64,000 nucleotides of DNA from Strongylocentrotus droebachiensis (taxonomy: Eukaryota; Echinodermata; Echinoidea; Camarodonta; Strongylocentrotidae): contig JAVYIG010005385.1 of the NCBI GenBank assembly GCA_035222895.1, positions 1-64,000 of the forward strand, in the 5' to 3' direction. Shown here piece by piece: positions 57,113 to 64,000 of the stretch. A program made the translations under genes and the position numbers. How positions within the stretch are numbered: the first letter of the stretch is position 1; each line of letters opens with the position of its first letter. Under the pieces are notes generated by a model. The model was not told the origin of the DNA. It worked only from the letters and a program-made list of their open reading frames with translations, and made no database searches.

Positions 57113-58104
57113 GTATGGATTCGGTGATACATTTTAGGACTCTAAGAAAATTACTACATATTTGTTATAATTAAAGTGTACCCTTTCCTATATTGTCAAA
57201 CGCAAGTGTACGATTTTACTCTCGTAATTGTTAAGATGAAGCAGGTAGGAAAAGTTAAATGTTCATGGACGTGGATACGAAAAGTGAACTTTCTGTCATA
57301 ATACAAAAACAGTCTGAAGATTTCAACAATGCTGGTGACTAATATATTATATAACATATTCTTAATTCCATATGATAATTCGAAATGCTACGGGAATGCT
57401 GATGGAGAGACGTCCATTTAAATTGTGAATGCCAATGAGACTAAATTATTTCAATTTAAAAACCTTCAAAAATGAAAAGTCGAATCCCTTCGTCTCTTCT
57501 ATCCCTTTGGAAACCGCAAAGTTTTCCATATTTTTGTTTTACACTTTTATGTTATGTAAAATCAGATTTGCAAAGTACTATTGCAATCAAATTTCAGAAT
57601 AACGTTTCGCATTATAATTGAACGATGATGGCAACTGTATCAAGATGGAAAGTGTAAAAACATGTTCAGTCAGTAATTGTTTATCTATTCAAACTGCTAC
57701 AATTATATCAGATTGGGACTTTGGCCACTCAATATGTGGACCCCCCCCCCCCCCCCCTATGGAAGTGCTGATGGAGTGATGGCTATTTTAATTAAGAATT
57801 GCTGATGATAACAAAATATGAACTAAACACCTACAAAACGAAAAATCAAATCATGTCTTGCCCGTTGTGATTGTGTTTTCCATCGGAAAACGCCAAATAT
57901 TCTGAGTCTATTTTTACACATGTTACGTTATTATGAAATATAGATGTTCAAAGTAATATCTCTATTAAATAGATTGTAAGAGGAAGGAATTGCTTTTGTA
58001 AGTGAATGAGGTTGGCGACTGTATCATCATGCAATGTTAGATATAATTCAGTATCGTAATATAAGCAATTGTTTATATAACATGCTGTCGTACTATTACA
58101 ACAG

Positions 58105-58272
58105 ATTGAAACTCTGGACATCGACTGTGGTGATCTCAAGGAACGTCCCAATGCATCACGTAATCTCGCTCAGTTCATCTTTAAGATGCCTCATCTGAAG
58201 AACCTGACATTTGGTGGTTCCTGTCACGATGACTTCTACTCAACATCATCGACGATGGCATCATCAGCAAAG
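58105..58272 (+). CDS. NLR LRR exon 7
   Basis: 56 codons, phase 0-0, donor GTATTG. It reads IETLDIDCGDLKERPNASRN, LAQFIFKMPHLKNLTFGGSC and HDDFYSTSSTMASSAK. It lacks the four-residue insertion and is closer to exon 2, so the array mixes two exon subtypes. Confidence 0.92.
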
Positions 58273-59285
58273 GTATTGATTTGATCATATATGTTAGGAA
58301 TCTAAGAAATCCACTTCATATTTGTTATACTTGAGGTGTACACTTTTCTGTATAGTCACACGGAAGTGGACTATTTTGCTCTCTACACAACTGAGAGGAA
58401 GCAGGTAGGAAAAGTTAAATGTTTATGGACGTGGAAGCGAAAAATTTACTCTCTGTCATAAAATTAAAAAAAACATACTGAAGATTATCAGATTGATAAC
58501 GATTAATATGTACCTTATTTTTCATTTCATATGATAATTCAGGATGCTACGGGAATGCTGCTGGAAAGACGTCCATTTTATTGTGAATGCTGATGAGACT
58601 AAATATTTTAATTTCAAAACCTACAAAAATGAAAAAAATTGAATTTCTTCGTCTCTTCTATCCCTTTGGAACTGCAAAGTGTTCCATGTTTATTTATTTT
58701 TTACAATTATATGTTATGTAAAATTAGATTTTCAAAGTACTATTTCCAAATTGAGTTTTAGAATAATGTTTTGGGATGTAAATGAATGAGGATGACAACT
58801 GTATCAAGATGTAATGTTCAGAAATATGTTCAAGTCGTGTAATGTCAGCAATTGTTTTATTAAACATAATATTACAATTCTATCAGATTAGGACTTTAGA
58901 TACTCAATATGTAGACCCCCCCCCCCCCCTATAGAAGTGCTGATTGAGTGACGGCAATTTTAATGAAGAATTGCTGATGATAATAAATATATGAGTTCAA
59001 AACCTACACAATAAAACATCAACTAATTTATTTCCCGTTGTTGTGATTACGTTTCCCATCGGAAACTGTCAAATGTTCTGAGTCTATTTTTCACACATTT
59101 ATGTTACATTATTATGAAATAAAGATGTTCAAAGTAATATCTCTATCAAATAGATTGTAAATGTAACGTATTTCTTTGGTAAGTGAATGAGGTTGGCGAC
59201 TGTATCATCATTTAATGTTGTATATACTTCAGTACAGTAATGTCAGCCATTGTTTATCTAACATGATGTCGTACTATTACAACAG

Positions 59286-59453
59286 ATTGAGACTCTGTAC
59301 ATCGTCTCTGGTCGTCTCAGTGTTCGTCCCGATGCATCACGTGATCTCGCTCAGTTCATCTTTAAGATGCCTCATCTGAAGAACCTGACACTCGATGGTT
59401 ACATTCACTTTGACATCTACTCATCATCATCGTCGATGGCATCATCAGTAAAG
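59286..59453 (+). CDS. NLR LRR exon 8
   Basis: 56 codons, phase 0-0. It reads IETLYIVSGRLSVRPDASRD, LAQFIFKMPHLKNLTLDGYI and HFDIYSSSSSMASSVK. Differences from exons 2 and 7 concentrate in the variable positions after each L-x-L strand. Confidence 0.92.
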
Positions 59454-60449
59454 GTATTGATTCGCTCATATAATTTAGGAATTTAAGAAAATCACTTCAT
59501 ATTTCTATACTTGAAGTGTACCATTTTCTATATTGTCAAACGCAAGTGTAATATTTCACTCCCCCTTTTAGTATTTCCTACCATTGAGAGGAAGCGGGTT
59601 GTAAAAGTTAACTGTTTATGGACGTGGAAGTGAAAAGTGAACTTTCTGTCATAATACAAAAACAGACTGAAGATTTTAATATTGCTGGTGAATAATATAT
59701 TATATACCATATTCTTAATTCCATATGACAATTCAGAATGCTACGGGAATGCTGCTGGAGAGACGTCCATTTAAATTGTGAATGCTGATGAGACTAAATA
59801 TTTTATTTTCAAAACCTACAAAAATGAAAAATCGAATCCCTTCGTCTCTGCTATCCCTTTGGAAACCACAAAGGGTTCCATATTTTTGTTTTTACACTTT
59901 TATGTTATGTAAAAATAGATTTTCAAAGTACTATTTCCGAATTGAATTTCAGAATAACGTTCCCAATTATAAATGAATGAGGATGGCAACTGTATCAAGA
60001 TGTAAAGTGTAAAAACCTGTTCAAGTCGAGTAATGGCAGCAATTTTTTATCCAACATAAATGCTACAACATCAGATTGGGACTTTGGACACTCAATATGT
60101 GGACCCCCCCCCCCCCCCCCACCTCACCCCTCCTCACCCCCCCCCCCCTCCTATGGAAGTGCTAATTTAGTGACAGCTATTTTAATTAAGAATCGCCGAT
60201 GATAAAAGAAATATATGAATTCAAAACCTGCAAACTGAAAAAACGAATCATTTCTTTCCCGTTGTTGTGAATATGTTTTCCATCGGAAACTGCCGAATGT
60301 TTTGAGTATATTTGTAACGTTAAAATTAATTTCTTGGCCTGTTTATTGATGATAGAATTTCCTGAAAAATACATACAAATTATTTGTGTTTATTACTATC
60401 AAGAAATGCTGGTGTGATATAAAAACTGAAACCTAAGCTCCCGCCATAT

Positions 60450-60860
60450 GTATTTCAAATGTTGTACTCCACTTGCCTGGGGTAGCTCATTGAAACTTCA
60501 ACTGGACAAAATCCTGTTTGTTCAAAAAAGAGCTATACGAACAATTTGCAATGTACCTATTCGTACTCACTCGAACCCTCTTTTCTTTAATACTCAAATA
60601 CTGAGAGTTCGGGATATTTTTAATTTACAATTAGGCTACCTCATGTTTCAGCTGAATAACAACGAACTGCCCCAGGCACTATCTTATTTGTTTAAGAACA
60701 GAAATCAAGTCCACGATTATCCTACCTGACAGGCGTTTTCCAATCACCTTCCTAGAACGAGAACTCGCTTTGCTCAAATTATATACAGGTCCTAAGTTCT
60801 GGAATTCTCTCGATTCTGTGATTAAAAGGCTCCGCCGCTATATCTCTTAAATTCAACTTA
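60450..60860 (+). mobile_element. CR1-like LINE RT C-terminal fragment
   Basis: The plus strand encodes CCTPLAWGSSLKLQLDKILF, VQKRAIRTICNVPIRTHSNP and LFFNTQILRVRDIFNLQLGY. The order (W...)...L...QK(R/K)AIR.I......H..PLF....IL...D(I/L)(F/Y).LQ(L)G is the conserved thumb/tail region of CR1-clade (including Daphne-like) reverse transcriptases. Stops follow, and the copy is a dead fragment. Confidence 0.85.
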
Positions 60861-61387
60861 ATGGACAATATTCTGAATAATGTGTACCGGTATTTTATGT
60901 ACATGTAGGCCTATATTATAATTATTTTTAATATGTTGTTACAATCTTTGTAAAATGAGATATTGAGGAAACCAATTAACTATCGATTTATCTATCTTAC
61001 TTACTCATTCCGACGTGAAAATGTAGTAGGGTCAGTAAGATTACCGAATCATATGCCTGGGGGAATAAATCCCTTCCTTTATGACAATCACTGATCCACA
61101 ACTATAATGTCGTCGATAACATAATAAGGGTGTTAAGGTTCTCCCCCGAATAATGCTCAAGTTTTTCGTCAAGAGTACTGTGATTAACCCTAATAAGGCC
61201 GGGGGCATTACCCCCCCCCCCCCCCTCCACGATTGTCCTGATTGTTCTGTAACGCATATGGATGGCGCCGCGCCGCTCGCGGACTTTTTTCTTTCGAGTC
61301 TTGTGCATCTTTTAAAATATTTTTTTGAAAATCGGACCTACAGTTACAAGGTCACGTGACCTTTTGTTTTTGCATGTCAGCCCGAAA

Positions 61388-62450
61388 ATCACTCATTGTA
61401 TTGTATTGTATTGTATTGGTTTATTGAGATAAAAATCATTGGACATGCAGCTAAAAGCTGAAATTGTTCAATTTACAGAGTAAAAAGTACATGGCATAAC
61501 ATTGCATTGATAACACATTAAAATATATAGAACACTTAACAAATATTGTGTATATTTAAATACGATTTGCAGTTTCATTAATGATATAAAATTGTCATTC
61601 GTTTTACATGAGATAAAAAATTGATAATTAACCATTTGCAGGTTTATTGCAACAGTGATACGTAGGTGGGATAACATTTAGATGTTTATACAGATAAAAT
61701 ACGATAAAAGATTAGATATTAAAGCTAAGTTTCAATATTGGTTAAACAAGGTGATGTTCATGAATTAAGCGAAATTGGCAAATTAATATTACATCAGAGA
61801 GTATAAAGTGAAAAAACCTTGAATGAATTAAATACAGTGATGATAAAGATGTAATGTTGACATCGACAAAGATAAATATTAACAAGGTGATGGTCCTGAA
61901 TTCAGCGAAATTGGCAAATTAATATTACATCAGAGAGTATAAAGTGAAGAAACCTTGAACGAATTAAATATAGTAATGATAAAGATGTAATGTTGACATC
62001 GATAAAGATAAATATTAAAAAGTAAATAGGCTACTTCACATTGATTGAAAAATTCTCAAGTTCTGTTGTTAATTGATATTGCACATGGAAGAAGAGATAC
62101 GAAAGTAGCGATCAGTAGATGAAATTCATGTGGGAATATAATTAAATACATTGTTTTGATGACTCGATCTTTGTTAGTTTTAGTTCAAAGATTGAAGGTG
62201 AATTAAGCAGTCTAACAATAGTGGGTATCGTTGAGGAATAATACCGGGTAGTCCGACAGAGGGGGGTGTTGAGAAGATGTGAAGAGCGTAGGCGACGAGA
62301 GGACATATCACTACGTAAGGGAGGGAGAAGATCACGGTGCCGGGGAGACTTTAACAGACTACGGGCAAAGGAATCCAGAAGTTGTTCATGACGCTTCGAC
62401 ATACGACAGATGGAGAGGTGCTCTAGGGCATTGTCGTGATTTGTGTACAA
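61388..62450 (-). mobile_element. LINE C-terminus and 3' UTR, minus strand
   Basis: The minus strand encodes LEHLSICRMSKRHEQLLDSF, ARSLLKSPRHRDLLPPLRSD and YYSSTIPTIVRLLNS, a typical C-terminus of CR1/L2-type ORF2 (RRHE.LL..FA..L......LFP...R.......Y......T.R...S..P...RLLN). The 3' UTR runs leftwards and ends in TAAACCAATACAATACAATA, a short (ACAAT)n repeat like those that terminate such LINEs. The copy is 5'-truncated. Confidence 0.82.
61745..62017. repeat. 136-bp tandem duplication inside the LINE 3' UTR
   Basis: AACAAGGTGATG(T/G)TC(A/C)TGAATT begins copies at 61745 and 61881. Each runs through ACATCAGAGAGTATAAAGTG and ends with GATAAATATTA. The two copies differ at a few positions. Confidence 0.9.
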
Positions 62451-63342
62451 AACATATAGATATGTCATTTTTCCTAAAAATAGATAAAACATTGGTTATT
62501 GGGTCTTGTTTAAAGTTGATGTGGTTGTTTTTTAGTCAAAATAGTTGAATTGTAGTTAGAAATGAAATAAAACAACCAAAACAATAAAATACATGAAATA
62601 CATAAGAAGTTACTAAAACAAGAGATAACATAAGGAATAAACTGGCTCTTTCAATTGTGTTGTCCTATTATTAATTCAAATGGTCTAATGAATATATGTA
62701 GTGAAAAGGAATCCTTAAATCTGAATTATATAGATTTATGGGTAAAAATGTGATTTGTATGACCTTATTTGCATAAATTACCATGCATATGCAAATGAGT
62801 AAATTTGAATAAAAATTGAAATTATCATAGTATTTTATACACTTCATCTGACATGCGTGCAAATTTTTGCGGGGATCGGCCTTTTTAGGATTAAGGACTG
62901 GTTTGTGACCGTTCTGCCTTCTTGTTGTATTCTCTTTTGTTCTGTAAGACTTAAGATCATGAGCCACGTCTATCATTCATATTACCCACTACTCCGTCTG
63001 TCTACAGGTCAATAAAATCTGGAAAAATAAAATAATTTGTGAAACCGTCATGCCCTAATCATGTTCGGATCAATCAAAAACGTTTTGATCCCCCTCTGTC
63101 ATGACCAATTAGTTATAAAGAAACACCATTATATCGGTCTCAAAAGAATCCAGGAACTATTGATATTCCTGCTAAATTCAGGTATCAAGACTTGTACATC
63201 TTTACCAAAAAATGTGATTGTGTTAAGAGTTTTTTATTGTGGCAACGATGTTAATATAATTCAAACAAACTGTTGATTCTTGAATATAGTTTTAATGGGT
63301 CGTTATTAGTATTAATTTAACATAATGTTACTATCATTACAG
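62451..63342. other. AT-rich intron sequence
   Basis: No exon or recognisable mobile element. A 71-codon open frame at 63061-63276 has no recognisable similarity. Confidence 0.5.
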
Positions 63343-63507
63343 ATTGAGACTCTTAGATTATTTCTGGATCTCAGTGAACGGCCCTCTGCATCGCGTGGTT
63401 GCGCTCAGTTTATACGTAACATGCCTCATCTGAAGGACCTGACACTTTACGGTCAGTATCACAATGACTTCTACTCAACATCATCGTCGATGGCAGCATC
63501 CGCAAAG
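63343..63507 (+). CDS. NLR LRR exon 9, last exon in the window
   Basis: 55 codons, phase 0-0, acceptor CATTACAG, donor GTATTG. It reads IETLRLFLDLSERPSASRGC, AQFIRNMPHLKDLTLYGQYH and NDFYSTSSSMAASAK. It is one residue shorter than exon 8 and diverged from the recent array units, so it belongs to an older layer of the exon family. Because it also ends at a donor in phase 0, the gene must continue past the right edge. Confidence 0.9.
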
Positions 63508-64000
63508 GTATTGATTTGATTATATATTGTAGGAATCTAAACAAATTCCTGCATGTATACTGGAAGTGTACTTTATTCTGTATAGTCTAACGAAATTTTA
63601 CAATTCGCCCGCCTTCCTTCCGATAGGCCGATGAATTATAACACATAACAATAAGCATCTGTTAACACCAAACATTGCTTCAAAAGCTCAATTTTATGGT
63701 GGTATATTTGTACCTGTAGTCATGTTTAATATTAAATATCTGTTCTGCAGTAAATTTTTACATCGGACATTCTTAAACGGCCCACTATACATCACAATTC
63801 AAGTAGTATTATTAATTCACACTAAATACACTACACTACATCGATAACGGTTTAAATGTACTTGTGATATAAAATTATATAGTTTTTAATCACTTTAAAT
63901 ATTACTATTTCAAACTCTAATACATTTATGCCAGTTACATTGTATTTGATTATTGTATATACGAAGCACGGAATACTTGCATTTGACTGATTTGAAATTA
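63508..64000 (+). other. NLR intron, runs off the window
   Basis: AT-rich intron after LRR exon 9. The first 50 bases (GTATTGATTTGATTATAT...) resemble the start of the array introns, and then similarity fades. Confidence 0.6.

Larger units (their letters stand above)
50530..60300 (+). repeat. Tandem array of about 1.18-kb LRR exon-intron units
   Basis: LRR exon starts lie at 51009 (truncated), 51966, 53210, 54565, 55751, 56933, 58105 and 59286. Spacings are 957, 1244, 1355, 1186, 1182, 1172 and 1181; the 1355 includes a LINE insertion of about 170 bp. Introns repeat along with the exons. Each unit also holds a second, decayed exon start (ATTAGGACTTTGGACACTCA-like) at 50612, 51539, 52703, 54162, 55349, 56535, 57712, 58887 and 60075, which runs into a poly-C tract and then TATGGAAGTGCT. 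The flanks of the decayed and intact exons are themselves homologous (GAATGAGG(A/T)TGGC(A/G)ACTGTATCA before both), so the unit arose from an older doublet. Units from 53210 to 57112 differ by only a few bases each. Confidence 0.93.
59454..63342 (+). other. Large NLR intron filled with LINE fragments
   Basis: The intron starts as a normal array intron, with a decayed exon start at 60075 and an interrupted C-rich tract at 60105-60150, and leaves the array at about 60300. It then holds a LINE RT tail (60450-60860), poly-C at 61211-61224, a minus-strand LINE (61388-62450) with an internal tandem duplication, and AT-rich sequence to the next acceptor (CATTACAG). Confidence 0.7.

Noticed and set aside
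50530-60300. CRISPR-like or satellite array
   Set aside because: The repeats are about 1.18-kb exon-intron units with splice sites and LRR coding sequence, not short direct repeats with spacers.

Overview
This is an animal nuclear genome window: AT-rich and intron-rich, with GT-AG spliced exons, many transposable elements and long homopolymers. The best fit is an echinoderm, probably a sea urchin. That call is an inference. It rests on an NLR-type gene with Death, NACHT and repeated LRR exons joined to a 2A ribosome-skipping peptide, a combination reported from Strongylocentrotus purpuratus. The mix of CR1/L2-like LINEs, Tx1/L1-like LINE, tRNA-derived SINEs, Ty3/gypsy and foldback MITEs is compatible. 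No species can be named from the sequence alone.

Region 1 (about 1-7.8 kb, minus strand) holds five exons of an M1-family zinc aminopeptidase (aminopeptidase N/glutamyl aminopeptidase type). They cover the PCFDEP region, GAMEN, HELAH, the third zinc ligand and the start of the domain after it. All exon phases agree except for a one-base frameshift between GAMEN and the HELAH zinc motif. The remaining 5' and 3' exons were not found or lie outside the window.

Region 2 (about 7.8-31 kb) has no recognised host gene. It is a patchwork of mobile DNA: a CR1/L2 tail, a 5'-truncated Tx1/L1-like LINE with a long open RT frame, four tRNA-SINE copies (the fourth lies at 44.7 kb, inside the NLR gene), several inverted-repeat MITEs, an 880-bp near-perfect palindrome, and a LINE broken by both a 1.56-kb inverted-repeat DNA element and a SINE.

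Region 3 (31.18-36.93 kb, minus strand) is a complete but dead Ty3/gypsy LTR retrotransposon with 164-bp LTRs and a perfect 5-bp target duplication. Related, diverged non-coding segments lie on both sides of it (about 28.96-31.17 and 38.1-40.26 kb).

Region 4 (42.3 kb to the right edge, plus strand) is one large NLR gene. Its first coding exon is long and low-complexity. It is followed by a 161-bp exon that encodes a canonical 2A motif, then Death, NACHT and a series of LRR exons. Every splice junction examined keeps frame. Translation should therefore give two polypeptides: a separate N-terminal protein of about 316 residues, and a Death-NACHT-LRR receptor that starts with proline. The LRR part is a tandem array of about 1.18-kb exon+intron units, all phase 0-0. 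Several are nearly identical, and each unit also carries a decayed half-copy of the exon that ends in a poly-C tract. The gene runs off the right edge of the window.
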